From NCBI GenBank assembly GCA_030145325.1, contig JAQYVW010000003.1, positions 37,129 through 101,128 of the forward strand: a stretch of 64,000 nt of DNA. The letters are read 5' to 3'. The translations under genes and the position numbers were made by a program. Within the stretch, counting starts at the first letter, position 1. Every line of letters begins with the position of its first letter. This document shows, one piece after another, positions 1 to 9,244 of the stretch. This stretch comes from Desulfurivibrionaceae bacterium. GTDB taxonomy: Bacteria > Desulfobacterota > Desulfobulbia > Desulfobulbales > UBA5123. Under the pieces are notes generated by a model, which saw only the letters and a program-made list of their open reading frames with translations, was not told the origin of the DNA and searched no databases.

Positions 1-72
1 GCAGCGGCGCATGCAGCCTGCAACCGGAGAGGAGGACAACGACAAACAACGCTGAGATCTGTAAGCACGATT

Positions 73-708
73 TCATTGCGGAGCCTCCATGCCGGTGGTG
101 ATAAAGGTGAGCAGCATCTCGGTTATCTCCTGAAAGGAGTTATCGGTTGGCATCATTTCGGTGGGGATGGGAAGCTTGTCTAGATTGTGCATGATGTGAG
201 TCAAGGAGCCAATCATAAAATGGAGTCGCCAAAAGATGGTTTGGGGGTCGATCTGCGGCAGTGCCTCGGCAAGGCATTGGTGTAAAAGGTCAAGAACCGG
301 CTTGATTCGGTTGATAAAGACGCTGCGGGCGGTATCGTTAGGGTCGGCCAGGGCGCGAGCGACCAGGGCGATAAAGTCTTGGGCGCCAGGGCCAGAATTA
401 CGAAAGGAGAGGGTCGGTTCAATGAAAGCCGCCAAGGTCTGCCGGACATCAGGGGCACGGTCATTGCGGCGGGCTTCGTCTCGGACAGCTTTCAGTTGTT
501 TGGTGCGGAGTTGGTTGAGGGGCAGCAGCCTGCGCTCGATCACGGCCTCAATCAAGGATTCTTTGGAGCCGAAATGGTAGTTCACCGCCGCCAAATTGAC
601 CGTAGCCTCGGTGGTGATCATGCGCAGGGAGGTGCCGTGGTAGCCCTTTTCGGCAAAGAGATGTTCGGCGGCATCAAGGATGCGGTTTTTGGTCTCTTTT
701 GGTTCCAT
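73..708 (-). CDS. TetR/AcrR family transcriptional regulator
   Basis: One-component repressor, 211 aa, which is the normal family length. The N-terminal helix-turn-helix spans about residues 8-55 (ILDAAEHLFAEKGYHGTS, then the recognition-helix region AAVNYHFGSKESL, characteristic of TetR proteins). The C-terminal part is an all-helical ligand-binding domain whose ligand cannot be read from sequence. It is transcribed away from the phosphate genes that start at 974. The gap between them carries an AAACG/CGTTT inverted repeat, a candidate autoregulatory operator. Whether it controls the phosphate genes is inference. The 72 bases beyond its stop at the window edge show no complete gene. Confidence 0.9.
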   Translation of the reverse strand: MEPKETKNRILDAAEHLFAEKGYHGTSLRMITTEATVNLAAVNYHFGSKESLIEAVIERRLLPLNQLRTKQLKAVRDEARRNDRAPDVRQTLAAFIEPTLSFRNSGPGAQDFIALVARALADPNDTARSVFINRIKPVLDLLHQCLAEALPQIDPQTIFWRLHFMIGSLTHIMHNLDKLPIPTEMMPTDNSFQEITEMLLTFITTGMEAPQ

Positions 709-806
709 ACCGATTTCTCAGTGTTAGGTTTTGGAAAGCTGTTACCAGCCAGGGTGCCGTTAAGGTCATCTTGGAGTTGATTGCGGCTGAAAAGAGATTG
801 TATTTC

Positions 807-831
807 AAACGTTCGTTTTAATCAATCGTTT
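807..831. promoter_or_regulatory. Candidate TetR operator (AAACG/CGTTT repeats)
   Basis: AAACG-TT-CGTTT at 807-818, with a further CGTTT at 827-831, forms a short inverted repeat about 100 bp upstream of the TetR start and 150 bp upstream of the DUF47 gene. The position suits autoregulation. The repeat is short and could be chance. Confidence 0.3.
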
Positions 832-973
832 CTTTTGCGTTTGCGCTGTTTTTTTTTACCACGGAGCGGCGTTGACTTTGCCAGTGGCGTACGGTAGGTT
901 CTTGATGTTGGCTATGAGAAGGATTGCTGACACGATAAAATATGAATTGTAATCAATTTGGTGAGGTAGTTTT

Positions 974-1645
974 ATGGCCCTGATAACCGACCTGTTCGGT
1001 AAGTCTCCCTTTGGCCCCTTGGTCGAACACACCAAGAAGGTTCATGAGTGTGTGGAGATGATGTGGCCGCTGATGGAAGCGGCGGTCAACGAGGAGTATG
1101 AGCTTCTCCCCGATCTGCTCGATAAGGTGTCCCGCCTTGAGTATGAATCTGACAAGCTTAAACATGCCATCCGCGACAGCCTGACCCGCCGCTTTTTTAT
1201 GCCCGTTTCCCGGGAGGATCTGGAAAGTTACCTCCGTCGTCAGGATCGGATTGCTGACAGTGTTGAGGACTTTGCGGTAATTCTCACCATCCGCAACACC
1301 AGGATTCACCCCCATCTTGCCGAGCGTTTCACCAATTTCGTTAACCAGATCTTCCAGGTCACCGGTACCTTGCTCACCGCGGCGGTGGAACTGCATAACC
1401 TCGCCGAGGTTTCCTTTACTGGTGCTGAGTCGAAGGTGGTTTTGGAGCTTCTTGAGGGGCTAGGGAAGGAAGAATGGCGTGCTGATCGAATGGCTCGGGC
1501 CTTGAGTCGTGAGATCTACAGTCTTGAAAAAGAGCTTGATCCCATCACCATCATATTCTATGAAAAGATGCTCCTGAAGATTGGTGAGATTGCCAACGAA
1601 GCTGAAAATGCTGGCGATCTGTTACGAACGATGATTATTAAATAG
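974..1645 (+). CDS. DUF47/PhoU-like phosphate transport accessory protein
   Basis: 223-aa all-helical protein of the DUF47 (TIGR00153) PhoU-like family, which is usually encoded directly before a PiT permease and thought to modulate it. The start LITDLFGKSPFGPLVEHTKKVHECV and the repeated acidic helices (EYESDKLKHAIRDSL, RRQDRIADSVEDFAVIL, GEIANEAENAGDLLR) are typical of the metal-binding PhoU fold. GGTGAGG precedes the ATG by a normal distance. The permease begins 38 bp after the stop, so the two probably form one transcript. Cytoplasmic; no signal peptide. Confidence 0.92.
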   Translation: MALITDLFGKSPFGPLVEHTKKVHECVEMMWPLMEAAVNEEYELLPDLLDKVSRLEYESDKLKHAIRDSLTRRFFMPVSREDLESYLRRQDRIADSVEDFAVILTIRNTRIHPHLAERFTNFVNQIFQVTGTLLTAAVELHNLAEVSFTGAESKVVLELLEGLGKEEWRADRMARALSREIYSLEKELDPITIIFYEKMLLKIGEIANEAENAGDLLRTMIIK

Positions 1646-1683
1646 GTTTCCCTCCCTCCAACATTTCTTGGCAGAGTCAAACT

Positions 1684-3000
1684 ATGGATATAGGTATACT
1701 GGCGGTTACGGCCATACTGGGATTGTACATGGCGTGGAATATCGGCGCCAATGATGTTGCCAATTCCATGGCTGATGCGGTGGGCTCCAAGGCCCTTTCC
1801 ATCCGTAATGCGGTTATTTTGGCCGGGATCTGTGAGTTTGCCGGCGCGGTGCTGGTGGGCTCCCATGTCACTGACACTATTCGCAAAGGTATCGTCAGTC
1901 CTGAAGCCATTGCTTCCATCCCTGGGCTGATGCCGGGTGATGCTGCCACCCTGATGGTTCTGGGGATGACCGCCGCCTTGCTCTCTGCTGCTCTCTGGCT
2001 GCACCTTGCTTCCTGGACCGGCATGCCGGTTTCCACTACCCATTCCATCGTTGGCGCCGTGGCTGGTTTCGGCATTGTCGCGGCGGGTTGGCATTGCGTT
2101 GATTGGGGGAAAATGGGGCAGATCGTGGCCAGCTGGTTTATCTCGCCGCTGGTTGGTGGCTTGCTCGGTTATATCTTCTTTACCTTTATCAGTATGACTA
2201 TTTTGCGGCGCGAAAAACCGGCCCAAGCGGCCATGGTGGTCATGCCGATCATTGCTTTTGTTCTTGCCATGGTGGTGGCTCTCGGCACCATCTATAAGGG
2301 CTTGAAGCATGTTAGCAAGGGGGCGGCCTGGGCGTCGGATACCAACTCCTTATTCATTTCCCTTGGCGTTGGTCTTCTGGCGGCGCTGGTTGCCGCAGTC
2401 TGGGTGCGATTCAAGTTGCATGGCAAGGGAGATCTGCCCATCGGCAAGCAGCTGGAGCTGGTGGAGCGCAATTTCATGCCGTTGGTGGTGATCAGTTCCT
2501 GTGCGGTTGCCTTTGCCCATGGTTCCAATGACGTTGCCAATGCCGTCGGCCCTTTGGCGGCGGTGGCGCATATCTTTACCACCGGCGCGGTGGAAATGAA
2601 GGTGGGGGTGCCCATGTGGATCCTGTGCCTGGGAGGCGGTGGTATTGTTCTTGGTCTTGGTACCTATGGCTACCGGGTGATGCAGACGGTTGGCACCGAT
2701 ATCACCGAGATCACCCCTTCACGTGGGGTTGCCGCTGATATCGCTGCCACCGCCACCGTCTTGATTTGTACCCGGATGAAGTTGCCGGTTTCCACCACCC
2801 ATACCCTGGTGGGGGCAATTCTCGGCATCGGCATGGCGCGAGGCTTGGGCGGTATTAACAGCGCTATCACCGGCAAGATCTTTTCTTCCTGGTTGATTAC
2901 GGTGCCAGCTGCCGCGCTGTTAAGTGCGGGGCTCTTCTTGATTGGTCGTCTCTTCATGTTTGATTTTGTCCGGGAGTTGGTGCTTGCCGCTGCTGGCTGA
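1684..3000 (+). CDS. pit: PiT family inorganic phosphate permease
   Basis: 438-aa integral membrane protein for low-affinity, cation-coupled phosphate uptake. It has the duplicated PiT signature: GANDVANSMADAVGSKALS in the N-terminal half (about residues 20-40) and GSNDVANAVGPLAAV in the C-terminal half (about 280-295), each followed by a PVSTTH motif (PVSTTHSIVGA and PVSTTHTLVGA). About ten hydrophobic segments surround a central hydrophilic loop (about 230-260). The DUF47 accessory gene lies directly upstream, the standard pairing. No PHO box was recognised upstream of the pair. Confidence 0.95.
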   Translation: MDIGILAVTAILGLYMAWNIGANDVANSMADAVGSKALSIRNAVILAGICEFAGAVLVGSHVTDTIRKGIVSPEAIASIPGLMPGDAATLMVLGMTAALLSAALWLHLASWTGMPVSTTHSIVGAVAGFGIVAAGWHCVDWGKMGQIVASWFISPLVGGLLGYIFFTFISMTILRREKPAQAAMVVMPIIAFVLAMVVALGTIYKGLKHVSKGAAWASDTNSLFISLGVGLLAALVAAVWVRFKLHGKGDLPIGKQLELVERNFMPLVVISSCAVAFAHGSNDVANAVGPLAAVAHIFTTGAVEMKVGVPMWILCLGGGGIVLGLGTYGYRVMQTVGTDITEITPSRGVAADIAATATVLICTRMKLPVSTTHTLVGAILGIGMARGLGGINSAITGKIFSSWLITVPAAALLSAGLFLIGRLFMFDFVRELVLAAAG

Positions 3001-3022
3001 TTTTTTACGCTGAAAGAATATA

Positions 3023-3056
3023 AAAGGCCGCGCCATTTCTCCATGGCGCGGCCTTT
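3023..3056. terminator. Convergent intrinsic terminator (pit / ddl)
   Basis: Perfect 14-bp stem AAAGGCCGCGCCAT / ATGGCGCGGCCTTT with a 6-nt loop, between the 3' ends of the converging permease and D-Ala ligase genes. The T-rich tract is better on the reverse strand, so it chiefly suits the ddl transcript but may serve both. Confidence 0.85.
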
Positions 3057-3085
3057 GTTCGTTTGGGTTGTTGCTGGCTAAAGGG

Positions 3086-4021
3086 TTATTTTGCTAGGGC
3101 CAGCTCCAGCAAGCGATCCAAGAGCTGAGGGAAGCTGTAGCCTGCGGTTTGGGCCGCCAAGGGCAGGAGGCTGGTGGGGGTCATGCCGGGGATGGTGTTG
3201 GTTTCGATGACCGAGATGCGGCCATCTTCGGCAACAATCATGTCGGTGCGGCTGTACCCTTCTAGATGTAGCGCTTGGTGGGCTCTTATCGCATACTCCT
3301 GGGCTTTGCAGGTAGTTTCGGCGGGGAGATCGGCAGGGCATATCTCTTGGCTGGCCCCAATCTGATATTTAGCCTCGTAATCAAAAAATGGGTGTTCTGA
3401 GCCAGGAATTATCTCCACCAGCGGCAAGGCCTCCAGGGTCTCGTTGCCGATTACGCCAACGGTAATTTCTCGTCCTTGCAGGAACTCTTCCACCATCACT
3501 TCCCGATCAAAGACAAAGGCTTTTCGTAAACCCTCGCGAAGGCTGGCATCATCGTGGGCAATGCTCATCCCCAGGCTGGAGCCTTGGTTCACCGGTTTAA
3601 TCACCAAGGGGAATTGCAGGGCAGCGGAGATTCTTGTCGGCTCGTTGATATCCTCTGCGGTGGCCATCAGCCAGTCGGCCACCGGCAATCCCGCCTGCCG
3701 GTAATGCATCTTTGAAAAATTCTTGTTCATCGCCACGGCACTGCCTAGGAGCCCGGAGCATTGGTAGGGCAACCCCAGCAGGTCAAGTAAGCCCGGCATG
3801 GCGCCGTCTTCACCCAGGGGGCCGTGGAGGAGGATGAAGGCCACGTCCAGTTCTGCGGCCTCGGCGGTGAGTTTGGGCAGCTCATGGGCGGGGTCGTATT
3901 GATGAACCAGATATTTTTTCGGGTCCAGGGCGGCCAAGACTCCCTTGGCCCCGGCCAGTGAAACTTCCCGTTCTCCAGATTTGCCGCCGGCGATGAGGGC
4001 GACTTGAATCTTTTTAGCCAT
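3086..4021 (-). CDS. ddl: D-alanine--D-alanine ligase
   Basis: ATP-grasp ligase joining two D-alanines for peptidoglycan precursors in the cytoplasm. 311 aa, normal length. N-terminal GGKSGEREVSL (about residues 12-22) and LLHGPLGEDGAMPGLLDLLG; central ATP-grasp segments VIKPVNQGSSLGMS and VEEFLQGREITVGVIG; C-terminal metal-binding ISVIETNTIPGMTPTSLLP, where E, N and the TPTSLLP tail match the family. Last gene of the hemC-bioA-ddl operon, with its start 12 bp after the bioA stop. Not linked to a mur cluster here. Confidence 0.95.
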   Translation of the reverse strand: MAKKIQVALIAGGKSGEREVSLAGAKGVLAALDPKKYLVHQYDPAHELPKLTAEAAELDVAFILLHGPLGEDGAMPGLLDLLGLPYQCSGLLGSAVAMNKNFSKMHYRQAGLPVADWLMATAEDINEPTRISAALQFPLVIKPVNQGSSLGMSIAHDDASLREGLRKAFVFDREVMVEEFLQGREITVGVIGNETLEALPLVEIIPGSEHPFFDYEAKYQIGASQEICPADLPAETTCKAQEYAIRAHQALHLEGYSRTDMIVAEDGRISVIETNTIPGMTPTSLLPLAAQTAGYSFPQLLDRLLELALAK

Positions 4022-4033
4022 GATTGTTCCCTG

Positions 4034-5314
4034 TTATGCTTCTATTTCCCGGAGTACTGCGATCATTGCTTCTGTGAGCTGTTTTAGGTCTTCGGTGTTG
4101 ATGATGTAAGGCGGCATTAGGTAGACCAGTTTGCCAAAGGGGCGGATCCAGACCCCGCGCTCTACAAACTTCCGTTGTAGTTTGGCGACATCAACGGGTT
4201 TTTTCATCTCCACCACCCCGATGGCCCCCAAGGTGCGAACAGTAGCAACACTGGGGAAATCTCCACAGAGCGCAAGTTCCGTTTGCAAGACCTTGGCAAT
4301 GGTATCTACCCGCTCCTGCCACGGTGAGTCTTGCAGCAGTTGCAGTGAGGCCTCGGCCACGGCACAGGCCAGGGGGTTGGCCATGAAGGTTGGACCATGC
4401 ATGAACAGGCCGGGGTCGGCGGTGGAGATCGTCGTCGCTATTTTCTCGGTGGTCAGGGTGGCGGCTAGGGTCAGGTAGCCACCGGTGAGCGCTTTCCCTA
4501 CGCACATAATGTCTGGAGAGATGTGGGCATGCTCGCAGCCGAACAGTTTGCCGGTTCTGCCGAAGCCGGTGGCAATTTCATCCACAATCAGCAGGATTTT
4601 GTGCTGGTCGCAGAGTGCTCTGGCCTCAGTGAGGAACTGGGGATGGTAAAAGCGCATCCCTCCAGCCCCTTGCACAATGGGCTCCAGGATGACGGCGGCG
4701 ATGCGGTGATGATTTTCTTCCAGCAAGGATCGAAAGGGGGCGAGGCAGCGTTGATCCCAGGGGTCGCTAAAGCCGCAGTTGACCAGCGGGGCAAAAAGAT
4801 GCTCTGCCAGCACCCCTTTGAAGAGATGGTGCATGCCGTTTTCCGGGTCGCAGACCGCCATGGCCCCAAAGGTGTCGCCGTGGTAGCCGCCGCGAATGGT
4901 GAGGAGTTTTGTTTTCTTTTCCTTTCCCGCTGCCTGCCAATACTGGATGGCCATTTTAATGGCGGCTTCAACGGCCACCGAGCCGGAGTCACAGAGGAAG
5001 ACCCGCTGTAGGGGGGGCGGGGTCATCGCCAGCAGCCTCTGGGCCAGGTTCACCGCCGGTTGATGGGTGATGCCCCCGAACATCACGTGGGCCATCTTGG
5101 CCAGCTGTTCGGTGGCCGCCTGATTTAGGGCCGGGTGATTGTACCCGTGGATAGCCGCCCACCAGGAGGACATGCCGTCAATGAGCTCTCTGCCGTCGGC
5201 TAACCGCAGCCGCACGCCTTGGGCAGAGGCAACTTCGTACACCGGCAGAGGATCAGTCATGGAGGTGTAGGGGTGCCAGAGGTGGGTGCGATCAAATTCG
5301 AGCAGGGAGGTCAT
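4034..5314 (-). CDS. bioA: Adenosylmethionine-8-amino-7-oxononanoate aminotransferase
   Basis: PLP-dependent class III aminotransferase of biotin synthesis (KAPA to DAPA, SAM as amino donor). The start was set at the ATG at 5314, giving [19 protein letters not shown], the usual BioA N-terminus. The frame stays open 30 codons further upstream but runs into hemC. Motifs: [13 protein letters not shown], the PLP-phosphate region [15 protein letters not shown], metal-free Asp in [13 protein letters not shown], and the Schiff-base Lys in [11 protein letters not shown]. About 426 aa. It starts 10 bp after hemC. No other biotin gene is in the window, so bioF/bioD/bioB must lie elsewhere. Confidence 0.93.
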   Translation of the reverse strand: MTSLLEFDRTHLWHPYTSMTDPLPVYEVASAQGVRLRLADGRELIDGMSSWWAAIHGYNHPALNQAATEQLAKMAHVMFGGITHQPAVNLAQRLLAMTPPPLQRVFLCDSGSVAVEAAIKMAIQYWQAAGKEKKTKLLTIRGGYHGDTFGAMAVCDPENGMHHLFKGVLAEHLFAPLVNCGFSDPWDQRCLAPFRSLLEENHHRIAAVILEPIVQGAGGMRFYHPQFLTEARALCDQHKILLIVDEIATGFGRTGKLFGCEHAHISPDIMCVGKALTGGYLTLAATLTTEKIATTISTADPGLFMHGPTFMANPLACAVAEASLQLLQDSPWQERVDTIAKVLQTELALCGDFPSVATVRTLGAIGVVEMKKPVDVAKLQRKFVERGVWIRPFGKLVYLMPPYIINTEDLKQLTEAMIAVLREIEA

Positions 5315-5324
5315 TCTTGTTGCT

Positions 5325-6254
5325 TTACCCTTGCTGGCTGCGGATTTCGGCCAGTAAATCCTTGCCTCCATCCGCGATAATTTTGTTGCCCAACTGGTTG
5401 CCAAGGTCGATGGCGTCTTTGCCGGGGCCGGTAATGGTGTGTCTGATCTGCCGCTGGCCGTCCAGGCTGACCAGGCCGCCGCTCAAGGTAATGGTATCGT
5501 TGTCCAGGGTGGCCAGGGCAAAGGCGGGAATGGAGCAGCCGCCCTCAAGGGTTTTCAGGAAGGCACGTTCCGCCAGCAGGCAGGTTTCACTTTCCAGATT
5601 GTTGAGGCAGTCGCGTACCAGCTTCTTCTTTTCTTCCGGGATCTTACCCGCCTCAATGGCAATACAGCCTTGTCCCACCGGCGGCACGAATTTATCCACC
5701 GGAAAGGTGGCAACGATCAGCTCGCTGTATTCCATCCGAAAGACCCCAGCATAGGCCAGCATCAGGGCGTCGCAGTCGCCATTTTGCATTTTTTTGATTC
5801 TGGTCTGCAGGTTGCCGCGCATGTCAACGGTTTCCACATGGGGATAAAAATGTTTGAGTAGCGAGACCCGCCGCACCGAGGAGGTGCCGATCTTGAGTTT
5901 ACGGGAGGTGTCATTGAGGTCAATGGACTTATCGTCACTGACCAGAACATCGTAGGCCTTTTCTCTTTTGGAAAAGGCGATCAGGCTGAACCCTTCCGGT
6001 AGTTGCGAGGGCATATCCTTGGCGCTGTGGACGGCAATATCGATGGCTCCTGCCGCCAGCATATCTTCCAGCTCTTCGGTGAAAACCCCTTTGCTGCCGA
6101 TCTTGGCGATGGAGGTGTCGAGGATTTTATCCCCCTTGGTTTCCATGGTGATGATTTCGGTGGCGATACCTTGCTCGTTGAGCATCCGGGCCACGGTTTC
6201 AGTTTGCCACATGGCCAGTTTACTTTTTCGAGACCCGATCTTTACGGTCGTCAT
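5325..6254 (-). CDS. hemC: Porphobilinogen deaminase (hydroxymethylbilane synthase)
   Basis: Polymerises four porphobilinogens to hydroxymethylbilane in tetrapyrrole synthesis (haem, sirohaem, corrinoids). 309 aa. Begins [14 protein letters not shown]. Catalytic Asp region [17 protein letters not shown]; Arg-rich substrate site [16 protein letters not shown] and [13 protein letters not shown]; dipyrromethane-cofactor cysteine in [11 protein letters not shown]. First gene of the reverse-strand operon with bioA and ddl. Haem and corrinoid demand fits the cytochrome and corrinoid genes elsewhere in the window. Confidence 0.96.
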   Translation of the reverse strand: MTTVKIGSRKSKLAMWQTETVARMLNEQGIATEIITMETKGDKILDTSIAKIGSKGVFTEELEDMLAAGAIDIAVHSAKDMPSQLPEGFSLIAFSKREKAYDVLVSDDKSIDLNDTSRKLKIGTSSVRRVSLLKHFYPHVETVDMRGNLQTRIKKMQNGDCDALMLAYAGVFRMEYSELIVATFPVDKFVPPVGQGCIAIEAGKIPEEKKKLVRDCLNNLESETCLLAERAFLKTLEGGCSIPAFALATLDNDTITLSGGLVSLDGQRQIRHTITGPGKDAIDLGNQLGNKIIADGGKDLLAEIRSQQG

Positions 6255-6489
6255 TACGGCACTCCTTTGGGCGATGAGATGAAGTTTGTTGTAGGGGCGG
6301 TCGGGTCTCTCGCGCTTTTATTCTGTGAGAGGTGAGAGTTGTCGCCGAACTTGCCACTGCGCAAAACTACCAAGGGTATGGCTGCAAGTCAAGAACGCCC
6401 CGCAGATCCTGCCCGTAATTTATTACCTTTGTCTGGGGTGAGAGCTTTAGGTGGGATCTTTATTGGGATGGGATGCGGAGGATGGGCAG

Positions 6490-6532
6490 CAATACAAAAA
6501 AAAGGTTTACGACAAATGCCGTAAACCTTTTG
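6490..6532 (-). terminator. Intrinsic terminator of tRNA-Asn
   Basis: Stem AAAAGGTTTACG / CGTAAACCTTTT (6500-6511 with 6520-6531) ending on a run of A on the plus strand, which is a U-tract for reverse-strand transcription. It starts about 9 bp past the tRNA 3' end. Confidence 0.85.
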
Positions 6533-6540
6533 AATTTTTT

Positions 6541-6616
6541 TGGCTCCTGGGGAGGGATTCGAACCCCCGACAAGGTGATTAACAGTCACCCGCTCTACCG
6601 ACTGAGCTACCCAGGA
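6541..6616 (-). tRNA. tRNA-Asn (GTT)
   Basis: 76 nt including an encoded CCA. Acceptor TCCTGGG pairs with CCCAGGA; D-arm AGCTCAGTCGGTAGAGC; anticodon loop CTGTTAA gives GTT; T-arm GGGGGTTCGAATCCCTC. Followed at once by a terminator, so probably a single-gene transcript. Confidence 0.97.
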
Positions 6617-6777
6617 TTGTACGTCAAAATCGGGGCCACTATAGCAACTGGGATAGGTGTCGTCAATAGTTTTGCGCGCCTTGTTTTGTTTTTCTGTTAA
6701 TGGGCGATATTGCCGCTTTTTCCTTGACGGCCCGGCAACATGTTGCTATGTAGTCACCTCAACTTGTTTGATTGTGT

Positions 6778-6855
6778 CGGGGCGTAGCGCAGCCTGGTTA
6801 GCGCGCCTGCCTTGGGAGCAGGAGGCCGCAGGTTCGAATCCTGCCGCCCCGACCA
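6778..6855 (+). tRNA. tRNA-Pro (TGG)
   Basis: 78 nt with encoded CCA. Acceptor CGGGGCG pairs with CGCCCCG; D-arm region GCGCAGCCTGGTTAGCGC; anticodon stem-loop CCTGC-CTTGGGA-GCAGG gives TGG; T-arm GCAGGTTCGAATCCTGC. Confidence 0.97.
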
Positions 6856-6875
6856 TTTTGTTTTCCTGTAATATC

Positions 6876-6915
6876 AACGGGGTGTCGTGATACAACGACA
6901 CCCCGTTTTCTTTTT
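6876..6915 (+). terminator. Intrinsic terminator of tRNA-Pro
   Basis: 13-bp perfect stem AACGGGGTGTCGT / ACGACACCCCGTT with a short loop, followed by a T-rich tract (TTCTTTTT). Confidence 0.9.
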
Positions 6916-7069
6916 GCACCTCTCGAAAATGGTTCTGGTGGCAAACGCGGAGGCTAGCGTTTGCGCGGGGACTGCTACTCTGCTGCAATCTTCTCCTCTC
7001 AATTTCTTTATCTATTCAACGAAACGAACCTCTATGAGTTGTTTTGTGGGGCTTGCTTTCTTCTTCCTC

Positions 7070-7180
7070 GCCGACTTGGATTCCCAGATGGATGTGGTTG
7101 GTCATAAGGCCGAAGGCGTGGATACGATGACCGAATCTCTTCATACCTTCATCAAGAAGCTGCTAGAAACGGCCCCGGTC
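7070..7180 (-). pseudogene. Transposase relic 1 (HUH REP-associated family)
   Basis: A 111-bp segment closely matching positions 17785-17895 inside the full transposase gene, in the same orientation. It covers the part encoding VKRFGHRIHAF, the HUH motif NHIHLAI and the start of the next strand. Nothing recognisable of the transposase remains on either side, so it is an internal fragment and not a functional gene. It marks the left edge of the defence island, beside a truncated toxin gene. Confidence 0.85.
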
Positions 7181-7212
7181 AGTCTTGCGAGTACTGGCCA
7201 ATTTTCAGCAAG

Positions 7213-7492
7213 TTAAGTCAACCCGGAAAGTTGAGCAGTTAACTCTTTTAATCTTTTGAAATCTTGATTTTTAATATTGTGAACTTCCACCGCTCCGCGA
7301 TTTATCCACTCCATAAAGTCGATTTGAGCATCTCTGTTGAAATCTAACAGATGTAGGGTTTCTGTAATCAAGGCAAGGGTTGTAATGAGTGGGAATTTGT
7401 TTTTTTTATAAATTTTACGGCTTCTTGGTGGTATTTGTCCGATGCATCGAAAAGAGCTATTAGTGGACCAGAATCAAAAAGAATTTTTTCAT
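7213..7492 (-). pseudogene. PIN-domain (VapC-like) toxin, frameshifted and truncated
   Basis: Read with two frame corrections, this gives a PIN ribonuclease. Residues ILFDSGPLIALFDASDKYH carry the first acidic residue of the PIN site. After a shift, ITTLALITETLHLLDF carries the conserved Thr-Glu, and it ends EWINRGAVEVHNIKNQDF. The frame breaks fall at A-runs of the coding strand: an A6 run just after the ATG (7492) and an A8 run at 7400-7407. A stop ends it at 7213, before the final acidic residue expected in a full PIN domain, and transposase relic 1 follows. The upstream frame ends with a TGA overlapping this ATG, as in antitoxin-toxin pairs, but no antitoxin family was recognised there (7510-7640). 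Confidence 0.7.
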
Positions 7493-7697
7493 TTTCTCTT
7501 GGCTCTAATCTTGTTTTTTAATAATTCTTTCCGGTCTGTCGATAGGTTTGACATGCCGCTGATATTTATAGATAGCAGCAGATCTTGCTTGTACCAGTAA
7601 AAACAGCCAGAAATTTTTAGGCTGGCTATGTTCTAAAATTTAGCATGGGCCTCACCACCGCACAATTCTCATCCAGGCGTTGATCAGTTCCTCAATA

Positions 7698-9239
7698 TCA
7701 GGGAACGGATTTGCCGTCAATTCGGCCTTGCACCAATTCGGAAATGAATTCAGTAAAGGGGATGATGTCCTGTCGGACACTGGCAGCCTCCAGCGCCTTG
7801 AGATACCGGTTCCGCTCCCCCACCGGCACCACAGTCCATGGATATCCACCGGCGGCCAACATCACGTTCATCATAAAACGTCCGATCCGGCCATTGCCAT
7901 CCATGTACGGATGGATATAGACGAAAAAGAAGTGGCTGAGGACAACCCGCACCGCTGGTGCCGACTCTTCGCGCAGCAGTTCGAAGAAAACCGGCATGGC
8001 ATCTCGGACAGCGTTGCTGTTCGGTGGCACGTGCATGGAGTGGCGGATATAGACCTGCCCGCTTCGGTAACCGGCCAGCTCGGCAGGTTGCAATAAGCCG
8101 ATGCCCACCAACGGGGCTAACATCTCCCGAAACCACCGGTTATGCTCTTCCTCCACAACAGTGCCGGGGTTTTCGCCTGCCAGCACCCGGTGCACCCCTT
8201 TCTTCACCTCTTGAAAGGCCTGCCAGTAGCCACGCGCCGTTAAGGCGTTCAGATGGTCCTGATCCGCGCCATTTCCGGCCGGGTTCCATTCCCCGCTCCG
8301 TACCTGCTCGATCAACTCGTGGCTGATGCTATAACCTTCAATGGACAAGGAATGATAGGCATCGGAGAGATACGATTCTTCGATTCGCTGCAGAAAGGCG
8401 TCGATATCCAGCGGCGGGCCGGGGGGAGCAGGGAAACGTTCAATAACCGAACCACGCATTTGTTCCCAAAGCAGACGAATGCGGTTGACGTATGGCGAGT
8501 TCTCCCGGGTTGGCAAGGGATGAGCGAGATGATCCTGAAACGGATCCGACTCCCGGACATCGTAGCCTGCCGCCTGCATGGTTTCGAAGATTTCATCGGC
8601 GAACCGATCGCGGCCGATGTTGCGCAGAGCGCCAGCCAGTCTTCCGGCGACGGTGCTGTGCCCACCCGCCAAGAGCCGGGTGAGGAGGCTGGAGGCATCA
8701 TGGAGGGCCGATAACGCGGCCCTGGTATCAGTGGGGTTTTGACTGAAGAATCTTGGTGAGCAGGCAACCAGGGCGGCTTCAAGAGAGAAGAGCTGTAGCC
8801 CTTCCCGTTGAAAGATTTCATCAGGGGCGGGCAGGGCGGCCCGGATATCGAGCAGGGAGGTGCCGTGCAGGAGATTCGTGACCTTGTTGCGGGCCTTTGG
8901 GGCTCTCACCAAGAGTTGTGTCGGCACCGTCCAATTATCACCATGCAACAACAGGGATTGCCCTGGAGCCAGGCACCAGTCGGTACCGAAGCGACTGGCA
9001 AGATAAACCGCACAGAACCGCCAAAACGAAGCGTACCAGGCCGTGCTCTCCCCTGGCATTTCGTCCGGCCGGGCGGGGATATACCACCCCTTCATGACCT
9101 CCCGAAGAAAGCCGTTTCGGAACAACCGTTCCCGATGGGTACGGGAAAGATCCCTGGCACGGATGGCTCCAGAGCCGGTCTGTTGCAGACGTCTCAATAT
9201 CTCCAGAGATTCCGCGAGTTTTTTTGAAGGGGTGCTCAC
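7698..9239 (-). CDS. Fic-domain protein with N-terminal AbiEi-like winged helix
   Basis: 513 aa. The C-terminal Fic domain has an intact catalytic motif, HPYMDGNGRIGR at residues 443-454, where His is the base and the GNGR stretch binds the nucleotide phosphates. Fic enzymes transfer AMP or other phosphate-containing groups to target proteins. An inhibitory-helix motif S-x3-E-G (S297, E301, G302, within SLSIEG) lies before the core, the class II arrangement in which the protein restrains itself. Residues 1-60 (IRARDLSRTHRERLFRNGFL, KGWYIPARP) resemble the winged helix of AbiEi-type antitoxins, so DNA binding is plausible. The gene has its own upstream repeats and sits between two transposase relics. 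Target and trigger are unknown; a phage-defence or toxin role is inference. Confidence 0.88.
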   Translation of the reverse strand: MSTPSKKLAESLEILRRLQQTGSGAIRARDLSRTHRERLFRNGFLREVMKGWYIPARPDEMPGESTAWYASFWRFCAVYLASRFGTDWCLAPGQSLLLHGDNWTVPTQLLVRAPKARNKVTNLLHGTSLLDIRAALPAPDEIFQREGLQLFSLEAALVACSPRFFSQNPTDTRAALSALHDASSLLTRLLAGGHSTVAGRLAGALRNIGRDRFADEIFETMQAAGYDVRESDPFQDHLAHPLPTRENSPYVNRIRLLWEQMRGSVIERFPAPPGPPLDIDAFLQRIEESYLSDAYHSLSIEGYSISHELIEQVRSGEWNPAGNGADQDHLNALTARGYWQAFQEVKKGVHRVLAGENPGTVVEEEHNRWFREMLAPLVGIGLLQPAELAGYRSGQVYIRHSMHVPPNSNAVRDAMPVFFELLREESAPAVRVVLSHFFFVYIHPYMDGNGRIGRFMMNVMLAAGGYPWTVVPVGERNRYLKALEAASVRQDIIPFTEFISELVQGRIDGKSVP

Positions 9240-9244
9240 ATTAG

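Noticed and set aside
6887..7216. 109-codon forward frame after tRNA-Pro
   Set aside because: It begins in the terminator and ends in the antisense of the transposase relic.
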